A stretch of 64,000 nucleotides of DNA from Pedobacter aquatilis (GCF_030409415.1 NZ_JAUFPW010000035.1:1-64000), one strand, 5' to 3'. Shown: positions 1 through 9,285, counted from the first letter of the stretch. The notes: generated by a model not told the origin, from the sequence alone. Program-made: numbers and translations.

Positions 1-100
1 TTTCTCCTCGTCTAGATAACCTAAGATCGTTAAAAAGTTTACTGTAATCTGTTCCAAACATGAAACAAAAATAAAAATAAAGATGTGGGTACACGGTAGG

Positions 101-302
101 CTGCACCCGGGTTTAGATACTTTCGCTTTTGCAACTATTTAAGTTTTTCTGCAAAATGCCCATTATCCATCGAACATCTTACAGTTCCTTTCACAAAACT
201 CAAGCTAACCATTAAAAGAATGCCCTGCACTCAGGTTTAGATACTTTAGCTTTTGCAACTATTTAAGTTTTCCTCCAAAATGCCCATTATCCATTTAACA
301 TC
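101..302. repeat. two-copy imperfect direct repeat, 78-bp unit, period 124
   Basis: Positions 101-178 and 225-302 are near-identical copies; both contain ctgcac, then gtttagatacttt, gcaactatttaag and aaaatgcccattatccat. No convincing coding frame is visible in 1-309, which otherwise holds only AT-rich sequence. The second copy ends just before the stop of the mnmD-like gene. It could be a local duplication or two members of a dispersed intergenic family. Confidence 0.8.
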
Positions 303-309
303 AACCTTC

Positions 310-972
310 TTACATTTTAATGGCTCTTAACATCTCTCTTTTTCCTGGTGCACCAGGCAATTTTTCAATCTTAAAGTTATTCGCTTTAACCGCTCGCTTG
401 AGTTTTCCGGTAATGGCATATGTAACAAAAGTTCCACCCAATTTTAAAAAGCTGCAAGTGTGTTCGATAATCTCATCGCTCCACATTTCGGGTTGGTGTT
501 GCACAGAAAATGCATCGTAGTAAATTACATCAAATTTATTGTTTGTGTGATATTCTGCCAACTTGGTAAGTGGAATTTCGAGCGTACAAAATGGAGATAT
601 TGCGGTTGGTTCTTTTAAAGCATTATTATAATTAGAAATGAAATTCGTCCAAATTTCTTTAGAAACATATTTTGAATAACCCGTTTGCTCAATAACATCT
701 GTGGTTAAAGGAAATGCTTCCAAACTTGTATAATTTAACTTAATGTTATGTTTTACACAATAATCAAGACTTAAAATAAAATTCAAACCTGTTCCAAATC
801 CAACCTCAAAAACAGAAATTTCCGTTTTGCCCGCTGAAGCAAATTTTAATCCCGCTTCGATAAAAACGTGCTTGCTTTCCTGTAATGCACCGTGTTTGCT
901 ATGGTAATGCTCGCCAATAGTTTCATTGTATAAAGTGTTCGAACCATCAGCAGTTTGGGTAATAACGTTCAT
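310..972 (-). CDS. mnmD: MnmD-like tRNA (mnm5s2U34) methyltransferase
   Basis: The 220-residue protein is the stand-alone form of the MnmC N-terminal methyltransferase domain (DUF752). It would use S-adenosylmethionine to complete the mnm5 group on U34 of certain tRNAs. A SAM-binding glycine motif FEVGFGTGLN lies at about residues 55-64, and the family motif DAFS...PEMWS at about 153-165 is intact. The C-terminal PGKREML stretch is also typical. The FAD oxidase half of MnmC is absent, as is usual in this phylum. The ATG start at 972 has an AT-rich leader and no clear Shine-Dalgarno site. It appears monocistronic. Confidence 0.85.
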   Translation of the reverse strand: MNVITQTADGSNTLYNETIGEHYHSKHGALQESKHVFIEAGLKFASAGKTEISVFEVGFGTGLNFILSLDYCVKHNIKLNYTSLEAFPLTTDVIEQTGYSKYVSKEIWTNFISNYNNALKEPTAISPFCTLEIPLTKLAEYHTNNKFDVIYYDAFSVQHQPEMWSDEIIEHTCSFLKLGGTFVTYAITGKLKRAVKANNFKIEKLPGAPGKREMLRAIKM

Positions 973-1089
973 TTCTGTAGCAGGATTTTCGAGATTAAAG
1001 GATTTTTAAGATAATGATGCAAAATTACTATTTTCGTATTGTAAAAAAGCTCAATTTTATAAACTTGAGGTTGTGATATTTCGTTTCCA

Positions 1090-1131
1090 CCTTAAACCTT
1101 AAACCTTAAACCTTAAACCTTAAACCTTAAA
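1090..1131 (+). repeat. six tandem CCTTAAA heptamers abutting a start codon
   Basis: Six perfect copies of ccttaaa fill 1090-1131, and the ATG of the YjbR-like gene begins at 1132. The repeat therefore forms the whole proximal leader of that gene. It contains no G on the coding strand. Confidence 0.95.
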
Positions 1132-1470
1132 ATGGATATAGAATCTTTCAGAGAATATTGTTTAAGTCTGCCGGGCACAACAGAAGGTATGAAATGGGAT
1201 CATTTATGCTTTATGATTGAGGAAAAAATATTCGTTATTGCAGATATTGATACTGGAAGCAGTTTCTCTATAAAATGCAATCCTGATGAATTTGATGCTT
1301 TAACGGCAAGAGATGGTATTGCACAAGCTTATCATTTGGCAAAGCGACAATGGATTCAAATCGAAAATCTCGATGTTTTAAATGATAAAGAACTAAAAGC
1401 CAGAGTTGCAGATTCTCGGGCACTGGTGTTGGCAAAACTGCCAAAGAAAACACAAGCTAAATATACTTAA
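1132..1470 (+). CDS. MmcQ/YjbR family protein
   Basis: The protein has 112 residues, a normal length for the YjbR (CyaY-like fold, DNA-binding-like) family. Conserved features seen are the N-terminal FREYCLSLPGTTEGMKWDH region, the central FSIKCNPDEFDAL segment, and the HLAKRQWIQI motif. The function of this family is not firmly established. The gene follows a run of six heptamers that touches its ATG. It is convergent with the DUF2625 gene, and a palindromic REP-like element lies between the two stops. Confidence 0.8.
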   Translation: MDIESFREYCLSLPGTTEGMKWDHLCFMIEEKIFVIADIDTGSSFSIKCNPDEFDALTARDGIAQAYHLAKRQWIQIENLDVLNDKELKARVADSRALVLAKLPKKTQAKYT

Positions 1471-1487
1471 ACCTAAATTAAAATCTT

Positions 1488-1556
1488 CATTGCGAGGTAC
1501 GAAGCAATATTTTTACAATAAAGCATATCGCGAAGGGATTGCTTCGTGCCTCGCAA
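1488..1556. repeat. REP-like palindromic element, copy A
   Basis: The left arm cattgcgaggtacgaagcaat (1488-1508) is nearly complementary to attgcttcgtgcctcgcaa (1538-1556). It lies between two convergent genes. The arms are the same sequence seen at 37973-38036, 38814-38876 and, in degenerate form, 40678-40758. Confidence 0.85.
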
Positions 1557-1576
1557 GGGTGGCTTAAATCTAAATT

Positions 1577-2353
1577 TTACTGCTTGCTATCATCTTTCTT
1601 AATACCCTTATTTGCATTTATCTCCTTCGATTTCATAATATTGAAACGGTACATTTCTTCGATGCCAACCAATTTTCTGGTGCATTTTTCAATATCTGTT
1701 CCGGCTTCCCATAAATATGGCCTGAAACTGTAAGTTTTAGTATCTTCCAAATTTCCAATAAACTGATCCCAACTGCTCCAGCGTAAGCCTTTGTAGAATT
1801 TAGATAAGTCGCTATCAAAGCAAAAAATAAGAAATTCGCCATAACCAGCGCCTAAAGGTTGCCACGTTAAACTGTTGGGCTCGAGGTAATACATATTCTT
1901 TACATCTTTGCCTAAACCACCGTAATTAATGGCAAAAAAACCTCCAATTGCATCATCGGCGACTAACAGGTAAGGAACATTATCGCCGTATTCTTTTATC
2001 GTCTTTCCTTTATTCCATTCGGCAATATCTCTTGTTAAACGCTCGCTACCCGAACCTAGAATTCTTATCCAACCGTTATCAACCATAATGCCGCCAGTAT
2101 TGTAAATTACAGAACCAAGTGTAGCATAAGTTGTCATTTGTGCATTATATAAAACCTGATTTGCTTTCGCTGTATCGACAGCTAAAACCTCAACTTTATT
2201 TTTCGCAGCATCTATCCATTTTTGAACCAAAGGCCAGGCTGGGTCTGTTTTATTAATAAGCTTATCAAGACTAATCAATTGATTTTGTGCCGAAGCCGTT
2301 AAGGAAAATAGAAATAAACTGAGTATAAATAATGTGTTTTGGAGGCTTTTCAT
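1577..2353 (-). CDS. DUF2625 family secreted protein
   Basis: The 258-residue protein starts with a clear signal peptide (MKSLQNTLFILSLFLFSLTA, cleavage near SAQ). The rest resembles DUF2625, a family without a known function: it has the RILGSG(S)ERL segment, a DAIGGFFAINYGG segment and the WQPLGAGYGEFLIF motif. It is likely periplasmic or exported. The C-terminal tail is Lys/Asp-rich. It lies downstream of the M13 peptidase gene but is separated from it by a strong terminator, so it is probably transcribed on its own. Confidence 0.7.
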   Translation of the reverse strand: MKSLQNTLFILSLFLFSLTASAQNQLISLDKLINKTDPAWPLVQKWIDAAKNKVEVLAVDTAKANQVLYNAQMTTYATLGSVIYNTGGIMVDNGWIRILGSGSERLTRDIAEWNKGKTIKEYGDNVPYLLVADDAIGGFFAINYGGLGKDVKNMYYLEPNSLTWQPLGAGYGEFLIFCFDSDLSKFYKGLRWSSWDQFIGNLEDTKTYSFRPYLWEAGTDIEKCTRKLVGIEEMYRFNIMKSKEINANKGIKKDDSKQ

Positions 2354-2424
2354 GCAAAGGTTTTATGTTATTCAAAGATAGAATGATAATTAAGAATAGA
2401 AAATGATTCGATTTGTTTTCACGC

Positions 2425-2458
2425 AAAAAAAAAAGTCCCGATTTCTCGGGACTTTTTT
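2425..2458 (-). terminator. rho-independent terminator of the M13 peptidase gene
   Basis: The stem aaaaaagtcccg (2429-2440) pairs with cgggactttttt (2447-2458) around a 6-nt loop. On the minus strand it is followed by a long U-tract. The plus strand also has a T-run, so it may work in both directions. Confidence 0.9.
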
Positions 2459-2534
2459 AGGTTTGATATTCCTCTCTGGGATGAAAATCATTACTATATA
2501 TTAAAGTTACGAATTATAAATCCTTAACTCCAAA

Positions 2535-4571
2535 TTACCACATTCTTATTCTGTCTTCTGGTTTTTTGTATAATTTATCACCAGGTTTTACATCGAAAGC
2601 AGTGTACCATGCATCCATATTTACCGGCGCACCAATTGTACGGTACGGACCTGGTGAATGTGGATCAGTTTTAATTAACTGTGCTGCGCTTTCTGGTAAA
2701 ATATTGCCTCTCCAAACTTGTGCCCAAGCTAAGAAGAAACGTTGGTCGGGAGTAAATCCATCTATTTTCTCATTGCTTTGCCCTTGTCTAGTCATTTTAA
2801 AAGCTGTATAAGCTGCGTTTAATCCACCTAAATCACCAATGTTTTCGCCCATTGTTAATTTACCTATAACATGAACTGTATCTAAAACTGTATAAGCATC
2901 ATATTGCTCACCTAGTGCTTTGGTTTTCTCTTCAAACTTTTTGCGGTCTTCTGCCGTCCACCAGTTTTTTAAGTTACCTTTTGCATCGTACTGACTTCCG
3001 CTATCATCAAAACCATGACTCATCTCATGGCCAATAACAGCACCAATTCCACCATAATTTAAGGCATCATCAGCATTTGGGTCAAAGAATGGGAATTGTA
3101 AAATTCCGGCAGGGAAAGTAATTGAATTCATTGTTGGGCTGTAAGAAGCATTTACAGTCGGAGGCGTCATGCCAAAACGTGTACGATCTACAGGTTTGCC
3201 TAATCTACCAACATTTTCGTTGTAACCCCAAATACTTGCATTACGTAAGTTTTGGAAATATGTAGCTTTATTGATGTTTAAACCAGTATAAGTTTCCCAC
3301 TTTGTGGTGTAACCAACTTTTGGTTCAAATGCAGCAAGTTTTTCAAGCGCTTTTGTTTTAGTTTCAGCACTCATCCATTCTAAGCCCTTAATTCTGATTT
3401 CGAAAGCCTTGCGTAAATTTACAATCATGGCATCCATACGAGCTTTAGCCTCTGGCTTAAAATATTTAGCTACATAAAGCTGACCTAATAATTCGCCAAT
3501 TGTGCCATCAGTTAAAGATGACATGCGTTGCCAACGTGGTGTTTGAACTTTCTGGCCAGTTTGTGCCTGAGTGAAAGCGAAACTAGCCTTAACAAACGGC
3601 GAACTCAAACTTCCGGCAGAGCTTTTTAAAACATTCCATTCTAAATAGGTTTTCCAATCAGCAACAGAAACTGATTTTAGCATTCCGTCAACACTTGCCA
3701 TAAACTTAGGCGAAGAAACCAAAACGGTATCTTGCCCTTTAATGTTGAATTTAGGTAAATAAGTTGCCCAGTTAATGCCTGGCGTTTTCTTACTTAAATC
3801 AGCAACGGTAAGCTTATTGTAAGTTGCATAAGGGTCACGCATTTCTAAACGGCTCATTTGCGCTTCCGCAAATTGCTTTTCAATTTTAAAAACCGTTTCG
3901 GCTTTTTGTTTTGCAACTTCAGCAGTGCTACCTGTTAAAGTAAATAAGGTAGTCATATAAGTATTATACGCGTCGCGGATTTTAACGCTACGGGTATCAT
4001 CTTTCAAATAGTAATCACGATCTGGCAAAGTAGTACCGCCCTGACCAATGTTTACCATGTATTTGTTAACATTTTTACGATCCTGGCCAACGCCGATGCT
4101 AAACATAGAGCCACCAATACCGTTTATACGCATATAAGCAGCTTGGTCTAAAACGCCTTGGATATCCTTAATTTGTTTGATTTTTTCTAAGTCAGCCTTA
4201 ATTGGCGTGTAACCCAATTTTTCGATGGTTACCGTATCCATTGCTGCGGCAAAGAAATCGCCAACGCGACGTTTTACCGAACCAGCAGGAGCGGATTTAT
4301 CAGCTGCAGCTTCTTCTACAAGAGATTTTACCGCATTGATATTAAAATCCCGAAGTTCGTTAAAAGAGCCCCATCGGGTTTCCTTTGCAGGAACAGGATT
4401 GTTTTTTATCCACGTACCACTTGCGTACTGATAGAAATCGTCGCCTGGCTTAACAGATAAATCCATATTTGCAGGGTCGATATATTTTTTTGGTGCTTGT
4501 GCATTTGCAGAAAAACCTGCTGCAACTATTCCAAGTGCAGCAAAATATCTTTTTAAATTTTGGTATTTCAT
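2535..4571 (-). CDS. M13 family metallopeptidase (neprilysin/PepO-like)
   Basis: This is a zinc endopeptidase of the neprilysin family, probably exported and acting on small peptides in the periplasm or at the surface. The start chosen at 4571 gives 678 residues with a good signal peptide ending ...FSANAQA; an upstream non-ATG extension of 15 residues is unlikely. The catalytic HEMSH (HExxH) lies at about residues 515-519 and the third ligand in ENIGD at about 575. The substrate-binding NASYSP motif is present. The extreme C-terminus is RMW rather than the CxVW end of mammalian members. It is transcribed alone and ends at a strong terminator. Confidence 0.93.
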   Translation of the reverse strand: MKYQNLKRYFAALGIVAAGFSANAQAPKKYIDPANMDLSVKPGDDFYQYASGTWIKNNPVPAKETRWGSFNELRDFNINAVKSLVEEAAADKSAPAGSVKRRVGDFFAAAMDTVTIEKLGYTPIKADLEKIKQIKDIQGVLDQAAYMRINGIGGSMFSIGVGQDRKNVNKYMVNIGQGGTTLPDRDYYLKDDTRSVKIRDAYNTYMTTLFTLTGSTAEVAKQKAETVFKIEKQFAEAQMSRLEMRDPYATYNKLTVADLSKKTPGINWATYLPKFNIKGQDTVLVSSPKFMASVDGMLKSVSVADWKTYLEWNVLKSSAGSLSSPFVKASFAFTQAQTGQKVQTPRWQRMSSLTDGTIGELLGQLYVAKYFKPEAKARMDAMIVNLRKAFEIRIKGLEWMSAETKTKALEKLAAFEPKVGYTTKWETYTGLNINKATYFQNLRNASIWGYNENVGRLGKPVDRTRFGMTPPTVNASYSPTMNSITFPAGILQFPFFDPNADDALNYGGIGAVIGHEMSHGFDDSGSQYDAKGNLKNWWTAEDRKKFEEKTKALGEQYDAYTVLDTVHVIGKLTMGENIGDLGGLNAAYTAFKMTRQGQSNEKIDGFTPDQRFFLAWAQVWRGNILPESAAQLIKTDPHSPGPYRTIGAPVNMDAWYTAFDVKPGDKLYKKPEDRIRMW

Positions 4572-5162
4572 TCGTTTAAATAAGTTAGTTATTTGAACGA
4601 AATTTATGAAATACAAATTAATACTGAAACAATATATTATAAATATTACTTGTTAAACCAGTAGTAAATTTTTGTTAAGCCAAGTCTTCTTAAGAATTCA
4701 CTTGGTGAGAAATGGAACTTTAGGGATTTCATCATTCTTAAATCTTAATATAGTATTAACATTTTTTAACATAATTTATTGTGTGGTGTCGAAAAAAATC
4801 GTTATTAATAATTATTAAAAATAAGATGCAGTTTATAAGATACTGTCTATGTAGATATACGCATTTCTAAAAGTAATGTCAGTATTTAATTTGTATTTTC
4901 AGGTCAGCCATTTTGCAGCAATCTTTGGCTTTTTAAACTTATGGAAGTTAATAAGCATTTTTTAGTGTAAACTTCGTAAGTTTTGCCAAAGTATTTCCGC
5001 ATCTGTCGGCTTATTATGTTTTAATTGTCCTGCTTTTAGCGCCGCCTAAAGCCGACAAGGCGAAAAAACCGGAAGCCAATTTTTCTTTGGCTGAGGATTT
5101 GCAGCGAGGTAGGAAGAAAGAAACAGAAAGCATCTTAAATTGCCTTCAAAAATATATTCTAA
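4572..5162. other. intergenic region between divergent genes, no gene seen
   Basis: This AT-rich stretch separates the divergent peptidase and P-type ATPase genes. No convincing short gene or RNA is visible. At 4984-5015 there is a sequence (tgccaaagtatttccg...) that resembles part of the gap at 35801-35834 and more weakly 15124-15151, suggesting a dispersed degenerate repeat. Promoters for both neighbours should lie here, but no perfect TAnnTTTG box was identified. Confidence 0.5.
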
Positions 5163-7142
5163 ATGAGTAACTCCAACGATAAAAAAGATAGCTGTTGCAG
5201 TAGCAAGGCGCATGATCATACTCATGGGCACGCACACAGCCACGAAGATGGCGGTGACCATGATCACGATCATGGTGGCGATCCATCTGCACTTAATACC
5301 TATACGCCTGCCATTGTAACACTTGTAATGTTGCTTATTGGAGTTGCTTTCGATAATATTTTTGAAATCGAAGCTTTTAAATTAATCAGACCATATTGGT
5401 ATATTGTTGCGTATTTACCCGTTGGTATCCCGGTTTTAAAAGAAGTATGGGAAACCTTTAAAGCAAAGGAATTCTTTACTGAATTTTCTTTAATGTCAAT
5501 CGCAACAATTGGCGCATTTGCCATTGGTGAATACCCTGAGGGTGTTACAGTGATGCTTTTTTATACCATCGGTGAGCTTTTTCAGTTGGCAGCCGTAAAT
5601 CGTGCAAAGAAAAATATTTCAGCTTTGCTTGATGTTAGGGCTGATGTTGCTCATGTGCTACGAAAGGGTAAAGTTGAAAGCATTGATCCAGAAAAGGTAG
5701 AAATTGGCGAAACCATACAAATAAAAGTCGGCGAAAAAATTCCACTGGATGGTAAATTGCTATCAGAAAAAAGCAATTTTAATACTTCAGCTTTAACTGG
5801 CGAAAGCAAGCCAAAAACCATAAGTAAAGGTGAAAATGTTTTAGCAGGAATGCTGAATGTCGATTCGGTTATCGAAATAAAAGTAACTAAAGTCTTTGCA
5901 GATAGTGCATTATCCAGAATTTTAGAAATGGTACAAAACGCTACAACACGCAAGGCAAAAACCGAATTGTTTATCCGCAAGTTTGCGAAAATTTACACAC
6001 CAATTGTTTTCTTTCTGGCTTTGGCTCTAGTAACCATTCCGATATTGATTTTGGGGAACGATTATAATTTCCAAACCTGGTTGTATCGTGCATTGGTATT
6101 TCTGGTTATTTCTTGTCCTTGCGCCTTGGTTATTTCTATCCCTTTGGGTTATTTCGGTGGTATTGGGGCTGCATCAGCAAACGGTATATTATTTAAAGGT
6201 TCTAACTTTTTAGATTTAATTACAAAACTAAATACCGTTGTAATGGACAAAACTGGAACGCTAACCAAGGGTGTTTTTAAAGTTCAAAAGGTAGAAAGTA
6301 ATATAAACGAGCAAGAGTTTCTGAGCTATCTGGCAGCAGTTGAAGTAAAATCTACCCATCCAATTGCAAAAGCTATCGTAGAATATTATGGAGAAAATGA
6401 AATTCATCAGGCAGAAAATATAAAAGAGATTGCCGGTATGGGCTTGCAAGGCAGCGTCAACGGCAAAGATATACTAGCCGGAAATACGAAACTGCTTGAT
6501 AAATTTAACATTACTTACGATGATAAAATTAACGATTTTGAGGAAAGTATTGTTGTAGCTGCGCTTGATGGAAAATATATCGGTCATACCTTAATTGCTG
6601 ATGAGATTAAAGAAGATGCTGCCGAAGCCGTTCAAAAACTACATACCATAGGCATTAAACAGGTGGTAATGCTTAGCGGCGATAAAACTTCTATCGTTAA
6701 AAAAGTTGCGGGTATTTTGGGTATCGATTCATTTTATGGCGATTTGTTGCCTGAAGATAAAGTGAATAAGCTGGAAGAAATTAAACAGAATAAGCAAAAT
6801 GTTGTGGCTTTTGTAGGCGATGGAATTAATGATACTCCAGTTTTAGCCATTAGCGATATTGGCATTGCGATGGGTGCAATGGGTAGTGATGCCGCTATCG
6901 AAACTGCCGACGTGGTCATCCAAACCGACCAACCTTCTAAAATTGTTACGGCAATTAAAATTGGTAAGGCTACAAAACAAGTGGTTATTCAAAATATAGT
7001 TTTGGCATTTTCTGTAAAGGCTTTGGTTTTAATTTTAGGTGCAGGTGGCGTAGCAACCATGTGGGAAGCCGTTTTTGCTGATGTTGGCGTAGCATTGCTG
7101 GCAATTTTAAACGCGGTTAGAATTCAAAAAATGAAATTTTAG
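5163..7142 (+). CDS. heavy-metal P-type ATPase (Zn/Cd/Pb efflux type)
   Basis: The 659-residue P1B-type ATPase pumps soft metal ions out of the cytoplasm. It has CCSSK at residues 11-15 followed by a His/Asp-rich tail (about 17-39), which replaces the usual N-terminal metal-binding ferredoxin-like domain. TGES is at 212-215, the transmembrane metal motif SCPCALV has its CPC at 318-320, and the phosphorylation motif DKTGT is at 362-366. The hinge GDGINDTP is intact near residue 560. The CPC motif and His-rich N-terminus favour Zn2+/Cd2+/Pb2+ over copper. No ArsR or MerR regulator lies beside it. Confidence 0.93.
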   Translation: MSNSNDKKDSCCSSKAHDHTHGHAHSHEDGGDHDHDHGGDPSALNTYTPAIVTLVMLLIGVAFDNIFEIEAFKLIRPYWYIVAYLPVGIPVLKEVWETFKAKEFFTEFSLMSIATIGAFAIGEYPEGVTVMLFYTIGELFQLAAVNRAKKNISALLDVRADVAHVLRKGKVESIDPEKVEIGETIQIKVGEKIPLDGKLLSEKSNFNTSALTGESKPKTISKGENVLAGMLNVDSVIEIKVTKVFADSALSRILEMVQNATTRKAKTELFIRKFAKIYTPIVFFLALALVTIPILILGNDYNFQTWLYRALVFLVISCPCALVISIPLGYFGGIGAASANGILFKGSNFLDLITKLNTVVMDKTGTLTKGVFKVQKVESNINEQEFLSYLAAVEVKSTHPIAKAIVEYYGENEIHQAENIKEIAGMGLQGSVNGKDILAGNTKLLDKFNITYDDKINDFEESIVVAALDGKYIGHTLIADEIKEDAAEAVQKLHTIGIKQVVMLSGDKTSIVKKVAGILGIDSFYGDLLPEDKVNKLEEIKQNKQNVVAFVGDGINDTPVLAISDIGIAMGAMGSDAAIETADVVIQTDQPSKIVTAIKIGKATKQVVIQNIVLAFSVKALVLILGAGGVATMWEAVFADVGVALLAILNAVRIQKMKF

Positions 7143-7257
7143 ACTGTAGATGCTAAACTTTTCACTTTAAACTTTTTAACACAAAGCCATAAATTTTTGC
7201 TTTCTGCTTTGGTCTTTAGTCTTTCAGCTTTAGTCTTACCTTTCAGCTTAAAAAGCC

Positions 7258-7265
7258 TATCTTTG
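7258..7265 (+). promoter_or_regulatory. candidate -7 box TATCTTTG of the helicase gene
   Basis: TATCTTTG matches the Bacteroidetes TAnnTTTG box and ends only 6 nt before the ATG at 7272. The transcript would have almost no leader. It also argues against any start upstream of 7272. No clear -33 TTTG was seen. Confidence 0.5.
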
Positions 7266-7271
7266 TGCGCT

Positions 7272-8618
7272 ATGGCAAAATCGTTCGAAGAATTTAAGTT
7301 AAACAGGCAAATTTTAAATGCAGTTGCCGATGCAGGTTATACCGTTGCCACGCCTATACAGGAAAAAGCAATTGCCCCGGTATTATCCGGGCAAGATATT
7401 TTTGGTATAGCAGAAACCGGAACGGGTAAAACTGCAGCCTTTGTTTTGCCAATTTTAATGCAGCTAAAATATGCTCAAGGTGAAAACCCAAGGGCTTTAA
7501 TTTTATCGCCAACACGCGAATTGGCGATGCAAATTGCTGAGCAAGTAAAATTATTTTCGGTTTATACAGATTTACGCTCGCTGGTTATTTTCGGGGGCAT
7601 TGGTCCGAAAACACAAAAAGAACAGATTGCGAAAGGTATTGATATTTTAATTGCTACACCTGGAAGATTTCTGGATTTATATTTAACTGGTGACATCAAT
7701 ACCCAAAGTTTAAAATTTTTGGTGCTTGATGAAGCCGATAAAATGATGGATATGGGTTTTATTGGCTCAATCCATAGGATTTTGGAAATTGTACCGCGTA
7801 AACGTCAGAACTTGCTTTTCTCGGCCACTATGAGCGATTTGGTACAGAAAATTGCGGGTGATTTCTTGAATAATCCACTTGTAATAGAAACTTCGACACA
7901 GGCTACACCAGCCGCAAATGTTACGCAGGCATTATATTACGTTCCAAATTTTAAGACTAAAATTAATTTATTGCAGCACTTATTAAAGAATGATGAAGCA
8001 TTTACCCGCTTAATTATATTCTGTAAAACAAAAACTGTGGCTGATAATATTTTCAGTTTTATTGAGCGTAGATATGGTGCAGAAAATGTTCGGGTAATAC
8101 ATGCTAACAAAGGTCAAAACACCCGCATCAACTCAATAAATAGTTTTAAAGAAGGAAATATTCGTGTTTTAGTTGCAACCGACGTGGCAAGTAGGGGTAT
8201 TGATGTGAGCGATGTAAGTCATGTAATTAATTTCGATGTTCCAATTATTATTGAAGATTATGTACACAGAATTGGCCGTACAGGTAGGGCTTTTGCCAAA
8301 GGCGATGCCATTACCTTTGCAACCGATGCGGAGAAATATTACATCCGCAAGATTGAAAAGTTAATTCGCCAATATATTCCTGTTGCCGAAATCCCGGAAG
8401 GTGTTTATATAGATGAAACGCCATACGAAGAACGCCAGCACATTGCCCGCGAAATTGATATGCAAAAACGTAAGGAAGACCCCGATTTTAAAGGCGCTTT
8501 CCACGAAAAGAAAAATGCAAAAGTTATAGAGCAAAGAGAAAGAGATAAAGCGAAAGCTAAGGCTGGAAAAACAGTTAAGAGTTTCAAGAAAGGTAAACGT
8601 TTCGATAAGAAAAAGTAA
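7272..8618 (+). CDS. DEAD-box ATP-dependent RNA helicase
   Basis: The 448-residue protein unwinds or remodels RNA in ribosome assembly or mRNA turnover, in the RhlE/CsdA-like group. Motif I AETGTGKT is at residues 47-54, motif II DEAD at 152-155, motif III SAT at 183-185, and motif VI HRIGRTGRA about 100 residues further on. The basic Lys-rich tail (KAKAGKTVKSFKKGKRF) is a typical RNA-binding extension. The ATG at 7272 is preferred because MAKSFEEF begins the canonical fold and a promoter box lies just upstream. The next gene starts 2 nt after its stop. Confidence 0.93.
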   Translation: MAKSFEEFKLNRQILNAVADAGYTVATPIQEKAIAPVLSGQDIFGIAETGTGKTAAFVLPILMQLKYAQGENPRALILSPTRELAMQIAEQVKLFSVYTDLRSLVIFGGIGPKTQKEQIAKGIDILIATPGRFLDLYLTGDINTQSLKFLVLDEADKMMDMGFIGSIHRILEIVPRKRQNLLFSATMSDLVQKIAGDFLNNPLVIETSTQATPAANVTQALYYVPNFKTKINLLQHLLKNDEAFTRLIIFCKTKTVADNIFSFIERRYGAENVRVIHANKGQNTRINSINSFKEGNIRVLVATDVASRGIDVSDVSHVINFDVPIIIEDYVHRIGRTGRAFAKGDAITFATDAEKYYIRKIEKLIRQYIPVAEIPEGVYIDETPYEERQHIAREIDMQKRKEDPDFKGAFHEKKNAKVIEQRERDKAKAKAGKTVKSFKKGKRFDKKK

Positions 8619-8620
8619 CA

Positions 8621-8893
8621 ATGAAGCTTAGAGTTACGCCATTAAATATCATCAGTGCAGTAAGCTTAGGTTTAGTAGTTGTAAATATATTCAGCTCGAA
8701 AAGCGATGCACCAAAGCAAATCGATATGAGCGGTTTCTACCTACTTATATTAGCATGTTTGATTTTGGTTACGTTTATTACTGATTTGGTATTTCGTTTT
8801 ACCTTAAAAGATTTAAAGAAAATCTGGATTGTAGAATCGATTTTTATTGTTATTACCGTAATCTTGATGGTAATTTTACAAAAAGTAATGTAA
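8621..8893 (+). CDS. small membrane protein, unknown function
   Basis: The 90-residue protein has about three hydrophobic helices (near residues 9-25, 40-60 and 68-88). I do not recognise a family. It begins 2 nt after the helicase stop, so it is almost certainly cotranscribed and perhaps translationally coupled. Its role is unknown. Confidence 0.7.
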   Translation: MKLRVTPLNIISAVSLGLVVVNIFSSKSDAPKQIDMSGFYLLILACLILVTFITDLVFRFTLKDLKKIWIVESIFIVITVILMVILQKVM

Positions 8894-8948
8894 AGCAAAG
8901 GTTAAGTATTTATTTAAATCTGCATCTTTGCAACCGTAAAAAAATAAA

Positions 8949-9284
8949 ATGAAAACAGCAGAAATAAAATTAACAGTTGAGTTAGACGAAGGAAATAATC
9001 CGGATAATATCCTTTGGGAAAGTACAGATTCTGGTAATGCGGATAAAGTACCAGCAAAAGCTATGTTTTTATCGGTTTGGGATCACAACTATAAAAATAC
9101 GCTAAAAATAGATCTTTGGACAAAAGATATGCCTGTTGACGAAATGAAACGTTTCTTTTACGAAACTTTGCAAACCATGGGCGATAGCTTTTTAAAGGCT
9201 ACTAACGAAACTTTAATAGTAGAAGATTTACGTGATTACTGTGCGCATTTTGCAGAGAAAATGGGTATTGTTGAGGGGCAGTAA
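8949..9284 (+). CDS. gldC: gliding motility protein GldC
   Basis: The 111-residue cytosolic protein matches GldC of gliding Bacteroidetes. It opens with MKTAEIKLTVELDEGNNPDN and contains the WDHNYKNTLKIDLWTKDM segment and the C-terminal LRDYCAHFAEKMGI segment, which look typical. GldC supports GldB in Flavobacterium gliding; its biochemical role is not known. gldB is not adjacent. A near-consensus -7 box (CATCTTTG, 8923-8930) lies 18 nt upstream of the ATG. It is followed by a run of ttagtca repeats. Confidence 0.88.
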   Translation: MKTAEIKLTVELDEGNNPDNILWESTDSGNADKVPAKAMFLSVWDHNYKNTLKIDLWTKDMPVDEMKRFFYETLQTMGDSFLKATNETLIVEDLRDYCAHFAEKMGIVEGQ

Positions 9285-9285
9285 A

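Noticed and set aside
4572..4616. N-terminal extension of the M13 peptidase
   Set aside because: The extra 15 residues would precede a complete signal peptide that already starts at 4571.
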